A DNA stretch of 64,000 bases, taken from Leptotrichia sp. oral taxon 498. GTDB lineage: Bacteria > Fusobacteriota > Fusobacteriia > Fusobacteriales > Leptotrichiaceae. Where the stretch lies: NCBI RefSeq assembly GCF_002240055.1, contig NZ_CP016753.1, positions 992,001-1,056,000 on the forward strand, written 5' to 3'. Below are positions 35,941-45,227 of the stretch, in pieces (position 1 is the first letter of the stretch; each line of letters begins with the position of its first letter). Under the pieces are notes generated by a model. It was not told where the DNA came from, made no database searches, and worked only from the letters and a program-made list of their open reading frames with translations. The position numbers were made by a program, and so were the translations under genes.

Positions 35941-37194
35941 ATGGCAAAAGAAACATTAAATCCGTTTGAAATTGCACAAAAGCAGATTAAATCAGCTTGT
36001 GATAAATTAAATGCAGATCCAGCTGTGTATGAAATTTTGAAAAACCCTCAAAGAGTATTGGAAGTATCATTTCCAGTAAAAATGGATAATGGAGATATTA
36101 AAACGTTTATAGGTTACAGATCTCAGCATAACAACGCAGTAGGACCTTACAAAGGTGGACTTAGATTTCATCCAGGAGTTACAAGAGATGAAGTAAAAGC
36201 TCTGTCTACTTGGATGACATTCAAATGCTCTGTTGCAGGAATTCCTTACGGTGGTGGAAAAGGTGGAATGGCAATAGATCCTAAAGAATATTCAAAAGGT
36301 GAATTAGAAAGAATTTCAAAAGGATTTGCAAAAGCAATTTCGCCAGTAATCGGAGAAAAAGTGGATATTCCAGCTCCAGATGTCAACACTAATGGACAAA
36401 TTATGTCTTGGATGGTTGAAGCTTATGAAGAAAAAGTTGGAAGATCAGCGAAAGGAATTTTCACAGGAAAACCATTGGAATTTGGAGGTTCATTAGCTAG
36501 AACTGAAGCTACTGGATACGGAGTTAACTTAAATGCTAAAAAAGTACTTGAAAAATTAGGAATTGATATAAAAGGAGCAACTTATGCGGTTCAAGGATTT
36601 GGGAATGTAGGATTTTATACAGCTTATTACGCCCACAAAGACGGAGCAAAAATTGTAGCTTTCTCAAATACCGATGTGGCAATTTACAATGAAAATGGAA
36701 TCGATATGGAAAAAGTTATCAAAGATTTTGAAGAAAATGGTCGTATCATTGAAAATAAAGGTTATGGAAAAGACATCACAAATGCTGAATTGTTAGAATT
36801 GGAAGTTGATGTACTTGCACCTTGTGCACTAGAAAATCAAATTACTTCTGAAAATGCAGACAGAATTAAAGCTAAAGTGATTACAGAAGGAGCAAACGGG
36901 CCTACTACTCCAGAAGCTGATGAAATTTTATTTAAAAAAGGAATTACAGTAATTCCTGATATACTTGCAAATTCAGGTGGAGTTGTAGTTTCATACTTTG
37001 AATGGGTACAAAACTTGCAAAGCTATTACTGGTCATTTGATGAAGTTCAGCAAAAAGAAGATGCGCTATTGTCAAAAGCATTTGAAGATGTGTGGAAAAT
37101 AGCTGATGAATATAAAGTAGATCTAAGAAATGCAGCTTATATGAAGAGTATTGATACAATTTCTAAAGCAATGAAAGTAAGAGGTTGGTATTAA
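35941..37194 (+). CDS. gdhA: Glutamate (Glu/Leu/Phe/Val) dehydrogenase
   Basis: Interconverts glutamate and 2-oxoglutarate, here probably for glutamate fermentation or ammonium assimilation. Seen: GPYKGGLRFHPGVT, PYGGGKGGMAIDPKEYS with catalytic Lys, Asp in IPAPDVNTN, Rossmann VQGFGNVGFYTAYYA, and EGANGPTTPEAD. 417 residues, the short hexameric class. The coenzyme preference cannot be fixed from sequence alone. Strong AAGGAGAAAG precedes the ATG; own promoter and terminator. Confidence 0.95.
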   Translation: MAKETLNPFEIAQKQIKSACDKLNADPAVYEILKNPQRVLEVSFPVKMDNGDIKTFIGYRSQHNNAVGPYKGGLRFHPGVTRDEVKALSTWMTFKCSVAGIPYGGGKGGMAIDPKEYSKGELERISKGFAKAISPVIGEKVDIPAPDVNTNGQIMSWMVEAYEEKVGRSAKGIFTGKPLEFGGSLARTEATGYGVNLNAKKVLEKLGIDIKGATYAVQGFGNVGFYTAYYAHKDGAKIVAFSNTDVAIYNENGIDMEKVIKDFEENGRIIENKGYGKDITNAELLELEVDVLAPCALENQITSENADRIKAKVITEGANGPTTPEADEILFKKGITVIPDILANSGGVVVSYFEWVQNLQSYYWSFDEVQQKEDALLSKAFEDVWKIADEYKVDLRNAAYMKSIDTISKAMKVRGWY

Positions 37195-37221
37195 AAAATC
37201 TAGTTTTTATAATTTAATAAT

Positions 37222-37258
37222 AAAAAAGGCTTATTCTTTGTGATAAGTCTTTTTTTAG
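37222..37258 (+). terminator. Terminator after gdhA
   Basis: AAAAAGGCTTAT pairs with ATAAGTCTTTTT (one wobble), then T-run. Confidence 0.85.
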
Positions 37259-37288
37259 AAAAATAAATTTAATTTTTATAAAAAAATT

Positions 37289-37316
37289 TTGAGAATGAGT
37301 GATAATATTGTATAAT
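37289..37316 (+). promoter_or_regulatory. Promoter of the sensor kinase gene
   Basis: TTGAGA at 37289-37294, 16-base spacer, consensus TATAAT at 37311-37316. Confidence 0.7.
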
Positions 37317-37344
37317 AAGCATATCTTATAAAAAGAGGAGGAAA

Positions 37345-39021
37345 ATGAGAGTTTTTGGGAAAATAAAGTTTAAAAATAAAATATTTTTTAAACTGCTTTC
37401 TTATTTTGGTTTATCGCTTCTTGTGTTTTCAATTGTAGTGGGGATTTTCTTTTATTATGTCTTTCGGCAAAATACTATTTTGTTGCATAAAAAGAATTTG
37501 GAAGAACGAGCCATAAAAATATCAGAGACTTTGTCGGATATGTGGTTTTCCCCAAGACCTAAGGAGTTTTTGAAAGACGGTGGAAAAAAAATGGAAAAAG
37601 AAAAAAGGAAGTTTCCAAAGCCTCCTGATTTTCCAAATGCAATCGGAAATTTAAATAATCAAAATTTTCAAAATGATAATTCTCCAAAAGTAGAAGAGAT
37701 TCCTAAAATAGGCGAAGAAGAAAATAATAAAAATTTGCATGAAGTTGACGAAGAGCAGGAAAATAGCTTTAGAATTTTTAGAAGTATGAAAATGATTGAA
37801 AATATTGCGATGGCAGAAGTGTGGATTTTGGATGCAAAGACAAGAAATATAGTACAGGGAGAAAAAAATCAATTAATTTCTTATTTTAAACTTCCGCCAA
37901 ATGCTGAAGATACTATAAAAAAAGCATTAGATGGAAAAGTTACAACTACTGAAAATTTTAATGATTATTTGAGTGAGAATTCGATAACTGTTGCAGTTCC
38001 CATAAAGAATGGCACAAAGATTGAAGGAGTGGTTCTACTGCATTCTCCTATAAAATACTTGTCTCTTTCTTTGAAAAGTGGAACTTATACTCTTGTTCTA
38101 AGTATAATCATCGCTTTATTTTTAGCGAGTATTGCGGCAATTTGGCTGTCTGCAAGTTTTACAAATCCACTTAATAAAATAAAAAATACTACTTTGGAAC
38201 TTGCAAAAGGAAATTATGAAATTAAAACGAATGTGAAACAGAGTGATGAAATAGGGGAGTTAGCTAGAAGCATTGATATTCTTGCACTGAAATTGGATAA
38301 ATCTTTAAAAGAGCGAGAGAGATTTGAAAAAATGAGGCAAAATTTTATAGCAAATGTGTCACATGAGCTAAGAACGCCAATAACAGTTATAAGAGGGTCA
38401 ATAGAAGCCATTTGTGATGGAATTATAAATGATTCTAAACAACTTGATGAATATAATCATCAAATTTTAGCGGACAGTATTCATATGCAACACTTGATAA
38501 ACGATTTAATTGATTTAACAAAATTACAAAATTTGGATTTTTCGATAAAAGAAGAGATAATAAGCTTGAAAGATATAATAAACGATGTGGTAAGAAGTAT
38601 GAAACAAATTTCTTCTAAAAAAAATATAAAAATTAATTTTGAGTTTGAAAATTTGAAAGAGAATTATTTATTTCGTGGAGATTATCAAAGAATTAGACAG
38701 ATGATAATAATTGTTGTTGACAATGCAATAAAATTTTCTAAAGAAAATCAGAAAATTGATATTTTTTTGAAAACGCTCAAAAAAAAAGATAAATATGAAT
38801 TAAAAATTATTGATACAGGAGCTGGAATTGATTCTAAAAACATTGGAGAAATTTTTAATCGCTATCATAAGTCAAACAGTACTGAAAATAAAAATGGAAT
38901 GGGACTCGGACTTGCAATAGCAAAGGAGATAGCACAGCGTCACGAGATTTTGATAAATGTTGAAAGTGAGCCAAATGTTAAGACGATATTTACATTTTTT
39001 ATAAAAAAATTAAAAATTTGA
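37345..39021 (+). CDS. Sensor histidine kinase without adjacent response regulator
   Basis: Membrane two-component sensor. Seen: first membrane segment about residues 14-38; an extracytoplasmic region with a Lys/Pro/Asn/Glu-rich stretch (about 75-130) and a dimer-like part; second membrane segment about 250-272; HAMP (SASFTNPLNKIKNTTLELA); HisKA with phosphorylated His340 in VSHELRTPITVIRG; ATPase motifs VDNAIKFSKEN, DTGAGI, GMGLGLAIAK. 558 residues, intact. Neighbours are gdhA and a Fur-family gene; no receiver-domain gene lies in the window, so the partner must be encoded elsewhere. Signal unknown. Confidence 0.93.
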   Translation: MRVFGKIKFKNKIFFKLLSYFGLSLLVFSIVVGIFFYYVFRQNTILLHKKNLEERAIKISETLSDMWFSPRPKEFLKDGGKKMEKEKRKFPKPPDFPNAIGNLNNQNFQNDNSPKVEEIPKIGEEENNKNLHEVDEEQENSFRIFRSMKMIENIAMAEVWILDAKTRNIVQGEKNQLISYFKLPPNAEDTIKKALDGKVTTTENFNDYLSENSITVAVPIKNGTKIEGVVLLHSPIKYLSLSLKSGTYTLVLSIIIALFLASIAAIWLSASFTNPLNKIKNTTLELAKGNYEIKTNVKQSDEIGELARSIDILALKLDKSLKERERFEKMRQNFIANVSHELRTPITVIRGSIEAICDGIINDSKQLDEYNHQILADSIHMQHLINDLIDLTKLQNLDFSIKEEIISLKDIINDVVRSMKQISSKKNIKINFEFENLKENYLFRGDYQRIRQMIIIVVDNAIKFSKENQKIDIFLKTLKKKDKYELKIIDTGAGIDSKNIGEIFNRYHKSNSTENKNGMGLGLAIAKEIAQRHEILINVESEPNVKTIFTFFIKKLKI

Positions 39022-39042
39022 GAATAAAATTAAATATAAAGA

Positions 39043-39071
39043 TTGACAAATCTTCAAAAAAAGTATAAAAT
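39043..39071 (+). promoter_or_regulatory. Promoter of the Fur-family gene
   Basis: TTGACA at 39043-39048, 17-base spacer, TAAAAT at 39066-39071. It overlaps the palindrome at 39071-39085 at its downstream end. Confidence 0.65.
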
Positions 39072-39085
39072 TGTAATAGATACAA
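39071..39085 (+). promoter_or_regulatory. Candidate PerR/Fur-type operator
   Basis: Palindrome TTGTA-ATAGA-TACAA adjoining the -10 element of the Fur-family gene. Its 15-base length matches the size of PerR boxes, but the sequence is not the B. subtilis consensus, so autoregulation is inferred. Confidence 0.5.
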
Positions 39086-39153
39086 ATAAGTTATTGAAAT
39101 ACCTTCATAAATTAATTAAATAAAATAATATAAATAAAATCAAGGAGGAAAAT

Positions 39154-39567
39154 ATGCACGTAGAAAATATAAGTGAATATTTAAAAGGAAATGGTATAAA
39201 ACCTTCTGTCCAAAGAATGAGAATATTTCAATATTTGCTAGATCATCATACGCATCCAACAGTTGATGATATTTTCAAAAATTTGTCACCTGAGATGCCG
39301 ACCTTATCAAAGACTACTGTTTATAATACGCTGAATATATTTGTGAAAAATCATATTGTTCAAGAAATTATAATCGAAGAAAATGAAGTTAGATATGATG
39401 TAGTAACAAAAAGTCACGGTCATTTTAAATGTAAAAAATGCGGAGAAATATTGGATTTTGATGTAGATTTGTCAAAGTTTGATTTGTCGTCATTAGGTGA
39501 TGTGGAGGTAAATGAGATGCATTTTTATCTAAAAGGAACTTGTTCTAAATGTTTAAACAAAAATTAA
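39154..39567 (+). CDS. Fur-family regulator, PerR-like
   Basis: Metal-dependent repressor that probably controls iron storage or peroxide defence. Seen: winged helix (GIKPSVQRMRIFQYLLDHH, PTLSKTTVYNTLNIFV), metal-binding His-rich strand KSHGHFKCKKCGEI, and a second Cys pair CSKCLNKN, forming the structural zinc site of two CxxC motifs, as in PerR. 137 residues, full length. AGGAGG precedes the ATG. The ferritin gene follows after 23 bases, likely in the same transcript. PerR versus Fur or Zur cannot be settled from sequence. Confidence 0.9.
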   Translation: MHVENISEYLKGNGIKPSVQRMRIFQYLLDHHTHPTVDDIFKNLSPEMPTLSKTTVYNTLNIFVKNHIVQEIIIEENEVRYDVVTKSHGHFKCKKCGEILDFDVDLSKFDLSSLGDVEVNEMHFYLKGTCSKCLNKN

Positions 39568-39590
39568 AATAAAAGAGGAGAGATAAAAAA

Positions 39591-40088
39591 ATGAAATTAA
39601 ATGATGAATTAAAAGCATTATTAAACGCACAAGTAAACATGGAAATTGAAGCGGCATACCAATACAAAGCTATGTCAGCTTATTTTGAAGGAAGAGAATT
39701 AGAAGGATTTGCAAAATGGATGGATGCTCAAGTACAAGAAGAATTGGGACATTCTAAAAAATTCTATGATTATCTTTTAAAAAGAGAAGGAAAAATTGAA
39801 TATTTTGAGTTAAATAAGCCTAAAGCTGATTTTTCTTCAGTAAAAGAAGTATTTGAAGTGGCATTGGCACACGAGCAAAAAGTTACAGCATCTATTGAAA
39901 ATATTTACAAAGTTGCAAGAAATTTGAGTGATTTTGGAGTAGAAAACTTTTTAGATTTCTTTATCGAAGAACAGGAAGAAGAAGAAGAAACAGTTAAAAA
40001 AATAATTGATAAAATCACTTTGTTAAATGTTGACAACAAAAATGTTGAATTATATTTGTTGGATAAAGAAATGGGAGAAAGAAAATAA
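39591..40088 (+). CDS. ftnA: Ferritin-type iron storage protein
   Basis: Forms a 24-subunit shell that oxidises and stores iron. Seen: a four-helix bundle with ferroxidase ligands in MEIEAAYQYKAMSAYFEGRE (Glu, Tyr region), EELGHSKKFYDYL (Glu-x-x-His), EVALAHEQKVTASI, and FFIEEQEEEEETVKKI. 165 residues, typical of prokaryotic ferritin rather than bacterioferritin, with no haem Met. GAGGAGAG precedes the ATG. Linked with the Fur-family gene and followed by a terminator. Confidence 0.93.
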   Translation: MKLNDELKALLNAQVNMEIEAAYQYKAMSAYFEGRELEGFAKWMDAQVQEELGHSKKFYDYLLKREGKIEYFELNKPKADFSSVKEVFEVALAHEQKVTASIENIYKVARNLSDFGVENFLDFFIEEQEEEEETVKKIIDKITLLNVDNKNVELYLLDKEMGERK

Positions 40089-40108
40089 TAAATTATTTGA
40101 CTTTCTAG

Positions 40109-40137
40109 CTACACCTTTTTAGGTGTAGTTTTTTTTT
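40109..40137 (+). terminator. Terminator after ferritin
   Basis: Perfect CTACACCT/AGGTGTAG stem with TTTT loop, then a run of T. Confidence 0.92.
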
Positions 40138-40143
40138 AAAAGA

Positions 40144-40180
40144 ATAAAAAAAGAACCCCAAAATAAATTTGAGATTCTTT
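40144..40180 (-). terminator. Terminator after glycogen phosphorylase
   Basis: On the minus strand AAGAATCTCAAA pairs with TTTGGGGTTCTT (two wobbles), followed by T-run; the convergent ferritin terminator lies directly beside it. Confidence 0.78.
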
Positions 40181-40198
40181 GTTATTATTGAATCCTAA

Positions 40199-42661
40199 TT
40201 AGTCAATGTAATCATTTACTTCAATTGGTTCAATATTCCAAATTTCTTTTGCATATTCTGCAATTGTTCTGTCAGAACTGAATTTACCAGCATTTGCAAT
40301 ATTTTTAAGAGCTTTTCTAGTCCATTCTCTCTTATCTTTAAATGCGTTTTGAAGTTTATCCTGAGCTTCCCTGTAAGATGCAAAATCTTTTAATAGGAAG
40401 TAAACATCAGGTCTTGAACCGTCTACACCGTATAACAATGAATTCTGCAATTCTTTAAAGATACCTGTGTGATTGTCGTCATAAGTTCCGTCTGCCAATT
40501 GGTCAATAACTTTTTTAAGACCTTCTACATTCACATATTCTTCATAGGGATTGTATTCATTATTAGCTTCGTAAGCTTCTACTTCTTGAGCTGAAAGTCC
40601 GAAAATAAATGCATTGTCATCTCCAACTTCTTCAACGATTTCCACATTTGCTCCATCCATTGTTCCTAGTGTCAATGCACCATTTAACATAAATTTCATA
40701 TTTCCAGTTCCTGAAGCTTCTTTACTTGCAGTTGAAATTTGTTCTGATACATCGGCTGCTGGGAATATTTTTTCAGCAAGTGAAACTCTATAATTTTCTA
40801 AGAATACAACTTTAATTTTTCCGTTGATAGATGAGTCGTTGTTAATAACTTCTGCGATAGAATTAATCAATTTGATAATTCCTTTGGCTCTTCTATATCC
40901 AGCGGCTGCTTTTGCACCAAAGATGAAAGTTCTTGGTTCTACATCTAAATATGGATTATCTTTTAATTTATTATATAAGTCCATAATGTGTAAAACATTT
41001 AGTAATTGTCTTTTATATTCATGTAATCTTTTTACTTGAATGTCAAAGATAGAATGCGGGTCGACTACAATACCAGTTGTTTCTTTTATATAATTTGCTA
41101 ATCTTTGTTTGTTGTTAAATTTAATTTCAGAAACTCTATTTAAGATGTTGTCGTCATCTAAATATTTTTCTAATTTTTTAAGTTCATATAAGTCAGTAAT
41201 CCATTTATCTCCGATTAACTCGGTAATTAAAGAAGCTAGTTCAGGATTTGCTTTTAGAAGCCATCTTCTTTGAGTGATTCCGTTTGTTTTATTTAAGAAT
41301 TTTTCAGGATACAATTCGTTCCATTCTTTTAATTCAGAATTTTTTAGAATTTCTGTATGAAGTTCAGCAACTCCATTTACTTTGTGTGAACCTACGATTG
41401 CAAGCCACGCCATTCTAATTTGTCCATTTCCGATAATTGACATTTTGTTAATTCTATGCCAGTCTCCTGGATATTTTTGTTGTAATTCAGTAATGAATCT
41501 TCTATTGATTTCTTCTATAATTTGATAAATTCTTGGTAAAAGTGGTTGGAATAAAGGAATATCCCATTTTTCTAATGCTTCTGATAAAATTGTATGGTTT
41601 GTATAAGCAAATACTTTTTTACAGATGTTCCAAGATTCGTCCCAACCTAATTTTTCTATATCTAAGAAAATTCTCATAAGTTCAGGAATTGCAACAACTG
41701 GATGTGTATCATTCAATTGAATTGCAATTTTGTCAGCAAATCTTGAGAAATCGTTTCCATAGATTGATTTGTATCTTCTTACAATATCCTGTAATGATGC
41801 TGAAGTAAAGAAATATTGCTGTTTTAATCTTAATTGTTTTCCATCTTTTTTAGTATCATTTGGATATAATACTCTTGAAATATCTTCAGCTTCTACCGCT
41901 TTTGCCGAAGCTTGTAAATAAGTTTGGTCATTGAATAGTTTTAGATCAAATCCTTCAGGCGATCTTGCTTCCCACAATCTTAGCGTGTTTACAGTATCGT
42001 TTCCATATCCGATTACAGGCACATCGTAAGGAACTGCAAGAACAGTTTCAGTATTTATCATTTTATAATATTCTTTTCCATATTCATCTTTATGGACTTC
42101 AATTTGTCCTCCAAATTTTACTTCAAACATTCTGTCAACTCTTTTAATTGACCAAGGATCACCGTATTTTGTCCAATCGTCAGGGTATTCCACCTGGAAT
42201 CCATTTTCGATTTTTTGCTCAAACATTCCGTATTTGTAACGAAGTCCATATCCGTGTCCAGGTAATTTTAAAGTTGCAAGTGAATCTAAAAAACAGGCAG
42301 CAAGTCTACCAAGTCCACCATTTCCAAGTCCAGCGTCCATTTCAGAATCTTCAAGTTTGTTAATATCCACTCCAAATTCGTCCAAAGTTTCTCTAATAAC
42401 ATCATTAATTCTTAAGTTAATCAAGTTGTTTCCCATAAATCTTCCCATTAAAAATTCAGCAGAAAGATAATAAGTTTGTTTTGCCTGTTTTTTGGCATAA
42501 GTTTTTTTAGTGTTGTACCATTTTTCTACAACATATTCCAAAGCCGCACGAGAAACTGCATAATATAATTCATATTCATGAGCTTCTTCGATAGTTTTAC
42601 CAAAATTTGCTCTTAATTCTCTGGTAATACTTTTTTTTAATTCATTTTTATTAATCGTCAT
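40199..42661 (-). CDS. glgP: Glycogen/maltodextrin phosphorylase
   Basis: Releases glucose 1-phosphate from alpha-1,4-glucans, using pyridoxal phosphate. Seen: GT35 fold with AEFLMGR, DAGLGNGGLGRLAACFLDS, HPVVAIPELMRI, VKRLHEYKRQLLN, and the cofactor Lys region ASGTGNMKFMLNGALTLGT. 820 residues from the ATG at 42661, which follows TAGGAGGAAAA; a longer frame upstream has no ribosome site. No other glycogen gene is in the window. Preceded by an AT-rich gap of 115 bases before dapA. Confidence 0.96.
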   Translation of the reverse strand: MTINKNELKKSITRELRANFGKTIEEAHEYELYYAVSRAALEYVVEKWYNTKKTYAKKQAKQTYYLSAEFLMGRFMGNNLINLRINDVIRETLDEFGVDINKLEDSEMDAGLGNGGLGRLAACFLDSLATLKLPGHGYGLRYKYGMFEQKIENGFQVEYPDDWTKYGDPWSIKRVDRMFEVKFGGQIEVHKDEYGKEYYKMINTETVLAVPYDVPVIGYGNDTVNTLRLWEARSPEGFDLKLFNDQTYLQASAKAVEAEDISRVLYPNDTKKDGKQLRLKQQYFFTSASLQDIVRRYKSIYGNDFSRFADKIAIQLNDTHPVVAIPELMRIFLDIEKLGWDESWNICKKVFAYTNHTILSEALEKWDIPLFQPLLPRIYQIIEEINRRFITELQQKYPGDWHRINKMSIIGNGQIRMAWLAIVGSHKVNGVAELHTEILKNSELKEWNELYPEKFLNKTNGITQRRWLLKANPELASLITELIGDKWITDLYELKKLEKYLDDDNILNRVSEIKFNNKQRLANYIKETTGIVVDPHSIFDIQVKRLHEYKRQLLNVLHIMDLYNKLKDNPYLDVEPRTFIFGAKAAAGYRRAKGIIKLINSIAEVINNDSSINGKIKVVFLENYRVSLAEKIFPAADVSEQISTASKEASGTGNMKFMLNGALTLGTMDGANVEIVEEVGDDNAFIFGLSAQEVEAYEANNEYNPYEEYVNVEGLKKVIDQLADGTYDDNHTGIFKELQNSLLYGVDGSRPDVYFLLKDFASYREAQDKLQNAFKDKREWTRKALKNIANAGKFSSDRTIAEYAKEIWNIEPIEVNDYID

Positions 42662-42776
42662 TTTTCCTCCTAAAAGACTTTTATTTTTTTCAATTGCTAT
42701 TTTACCCTTTTTTTCAATTTTTTTCAATTAAAATATAATTAAAATTATCGTATAAGGATAAAGTTAAATTATAATT

Positions 42777-43661
42777 TTATAAAATTCCTTTTTCTTTAAA
42801 AACTTTTGTCAATTGTTCATAAGTTTTTTGTTCTGCCGAAACAAGTGGCAATCTTACATCGTCGTTGTCTATCATTTTTAAAATTTTCATAGCAGCTTTC
42901 ACTGTGACAGGATTTCCTTCCAAAAACATATTTTTACTTACGTCGTAAAGTTTTGTGTGTAGATCAAAAGCCTTTGCAAAATTTTTGTTTAAAAATGAAC
43001 TGATTAAATCATTCATTTCTTGCGGCATAATATTTGCAACAACAGATACTACTCCTTTTGCTCCAATTGATAACATTGGTAAAATTAGATGATCTTCGCC
43101 TGATAAAATTTCAATTTTATCGCCACACAAGTTTTGAATTTTAATCATTTGTTCAAGACTTCCAGTTGCTTCTTTTACAGCTACAATTTCTGGAATTTCG
43201 GCTAACCTTGCGATTGTTTCAGGCTCAATATTTGTCCCAGTTCTTCCAGGAACATTGTATAGCATTACAGGAAATTTTGAATCATTTGCAATTTTTTTGT
43301 AATGTTCATAAAGTCCACGTTGACTTGGTTTATTATAATAAGGACAAGTGCTAAGTGCAGCATCCGCTCCCAATTCTTTTGCATATTTTGTAAGTTCTAT
43401 TGCTCTATTTGTGTTATTTGAACCAGCTCCAGCAATAACTTGTATTCTTCCTTTCACTTCTTCCACAACAATTCTAATAACTTTTTCATGCTCAGCAAAT
43501 GTAAGTGTAGGTGCTTCTCCAGTCGTCCCACAAGGTACAATTCCAGCTGTCCCATTTTCAATGTGATAATTTACTAATTCACGCAATTTATCTTCGTCTA
43601 ATTCGGTTCCATTATTTTTAAATGGTGTAATTAGAGCTACATAAGATCCTTCAAATTTCAT
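42777..43661 (-). CDS. dapA: 4-hydroxy-tetrahydrodipicolinate synthase
   Basis: First committed step of diaminopimelate and lysine synthesis, condensing aspartate semialdehyde with pyruvate. Seen: PCGTTGEAPTL, catalytic Tyr in YNVPGRTGTN, Schiff-base Lys in VAVKEATGSLEQM, and GVVSVVANI. 294 residues, standard. AAAGGA precedes the ATG. Last gene of the lysine-riboswitch operon, 21 bases after dapF. Confidence 0.96.
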   Translation of the reverse strand: MKFEGSYVALITPFKNNGTELDEDKLRELVNYHIENGTAGIVPCGTTGEAPTLTFAEHEKVIRIVVEEVKGRIQVIAGAGSNNTNRAIELTKYAKELGADAALSTCPYYNKPSQRGLYEHYKKIANDSKFPVMLYNVPGRTGTNIEPETIARLAEIPEIVAVKEATGSLEQMIKIQNLCGDKIEILSGEDHLILPMLSIGAKGVVSVVANIMPQEMNDLISSFLNKNFAKAFDLHTKLYDVSKNMFLEGNPVTVKAAMKILKMIDNDDVRLPLVSAEQKTYEQLTKVFKEKGIL

Positions 43662-43682
43662 TTTTTTATCCTTTCAATTTTT

Positions 43683-44534
43683 TTATCTTTTATATTTATA
43701 AAATCCTTCAGCAACTTTTTCACTAGGCCCAGTCATGAAAGCGTCATCACCTTCTTTGTCATATTCTATGACAAGCTGTCCACCAGGCACTTTTACATTG
43801 ACCTTGTATTCTGTATAGCCAAAAATTCTTGATAGAACAGCAGCGGCAGTGACACCTGTCCCACAGGCAAGAGTTCTTCCAGCTCCTCTCTCCCAGGTGA
43901 TAACTTCAATATGAGTCTTGTCATACACTTTTACAAAATTTACATTAACTTTTTTTGGAAATAATTCAGTATAATTTTCAATTTTTTTCCCAAAAGTATT
44001 AATAATTTTGTCGTCAAATTCATTGACGAAAATTACACAGTGGTCAGTTCCAGTAAAAATGTAAGAAATTTCAAATTCTTTTCCGTCAACTGTAATTTTT
44101 TCTTTTAAAAATCTCTCTTTTTCTGTATTAATTAATTTATTTGCATCAAAAACAGGTTTCCCCATATTCACACGAGCTGTAAAAATATCATTTTCATCAT
44201 CATAACTTGTTCTGATGTTTAAATCCCCAGGAACAGTTTTTACTGTAAATTCATTTCCTTCAACTAAATGATTGTTAATTAGATATTGAGAAAAACATCT
44301 AATTCCATTTCCACACATAGGCGCTTGGCTTCCATCTGAGTTAAAGAAGAACATAAATGGCATATTTGCCACATATTTTAAAATTATAAGTCCATCTGCA
44401 CCAATACCATAATGTCTATCACAAATTTGAGCTGCAAATTCATTGTAGTCGGGAATTCCTTTTTCTATCAAGTCTCTTTCGTTTACAATGACAAAATCAT
44501 TTCCAGCTCCTTGATATTTTTCAAATTTTAACAT
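43683..44534 (-). CDS. dapF: Diaminopimelate epimerase
   Basis: Converts LL- to meso-diaminopimelate. Seen: KYQGAGNDFVI, both catalytic Cys in MCGNGIRCFS (first) and LACGTGVTAAAV (second), and WERGAGRTL. 283 residues, normal. ATG after a GGAGG site. It sits in the operon between an unknown exported protein gene and dapA. dapB, the next pathway step, is not in this window. Confidence 0.96.
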   Translation of the reverse strand: MLKFEKYQGAGNDFVIVNERDLIEKGIPDYNEFAAQICDRHYGIGADGLIILKYVANMPFMFFFNSDGSQAPMCGNGIRCFSQYLINNHLVEGNEFTVKTVPGDLNIRTSYDDENDIFTARVNMGKPVFDANKLINTEKERFLKEKITVDGKEFEISYIFTGTDHCVIFVNEFDDKIINTFGKKIENYTELFPKKVNVNFVKVYDKTHIEVITWERGAGRTLACGTGVTAAAVLSRIFGYTEYKVNVKVPGGQLVIEYDKEGDDAFMTGPSEKVAEGFYKYKR

Positions 44535-44574
44535 AATTTAACCTCCATTAACTTCTTAATTTTAATAAATTATT

Positions 44575-45216
44575 TTAATTATTTTTATAGTTTTCTAGAA
44601 AATTTTTTAGTATGTAATTTGAAATACTTTCTTTTGGAATCCATTCATTTCCTTTTAATTCAAATCTTAATTCAATGTCCATAATTTCTGTGATATTTTT
44701 ATCATTTTTCATTAATTCTTTTGAATAGATATCTAAATATTGAGATATTTCAGATTTTATTTTTTCATTTAAAAGTATGTCCAAATCTACTTGACCATTT
44801 TTTCCATATTTTTTTATCATATATTCTTTTAATTTACTTAAAGTATCAAGTGCATCTACAAATTTTAATTCAAGAGTTCCATTTGCCTTGTTTTTTGATA
44901 TATTTGTAATATCATACAATTCAATTTTTGAATTATAGATAATATTTTTTAAGTGTTGTTCTGTAATCATTTCCATCAAGATTCTAAATGATTTTTGTTT
45001 CTTTTTATCTGCCGCTTCCATACCGTTAAATTGTATCATCTCATCAGTCAAAACTGATTTTTTTTTCATCATTTCATTAAATAATTTATTTTTTTCAGTT
45101 TCATTAAACTGATTTATTGTTTTATTTATTGCTGATTTTAATTGAGCTTTATCATTAAATTCACTAAAGGATAGAATGTTAATAAACAACAGTAAAAATA
45201 ATAATATTTTTTTCAA
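44575..45216 (-). CDS. Exported protein of unknown function inside the lysine operon
   Basis: 213 residues with a signal peptide (residues 1-18, ending ILSFSE) and a Lys/Asn-rich, helical mature part (FNDKAQLKSAINKTINQF; LKEYMIKKYGKNG). No Cys at the cleavage point, so probably soluble and periplasmic. I do not recognise the family. TTG start with TAGGAGG 8 bases upstream. It lies between lysC and dapF, 11 bases after lysC and 40 bases before dapF, so it should share the lysine riboswitch control. A transport or binding role for lysine or DAP is possible but unsupported. Confidence 0.6.
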   Translation of the reverse strand: MKKILLFLLLFINILSFSEFNDKAQLKSAINKTINQFNETEKNKLFNEMMKKKSVLTDEMIQFNGMEAADKKKQKSFRILMEMITEQHLKNIIYNSKIELYDITNISKNKANGTLELKFVDALDTLSKLKEYMIKKYGKNGQVDLDILLNEKIKSEISQYLDIYSKELMKNDKNITEIMDIELRFELKGNEWIPKESISNYILKNFLENYKNN

Positions 45217-45227
45217 TGCAAAGCCTC

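Noticed and set aside
41965-42363. Plus-strand frames inside glgP
   Set aside because: They are shadows of the strongly supported glycogen phosphorylase frame; no ribosome sites or promoters.
42662-42727. Longer glgP start
   Set aside because: The AGGAGG site and ATG at 42661 match the family N-terminus; the extension is basic leader sequence without a ribosome site.
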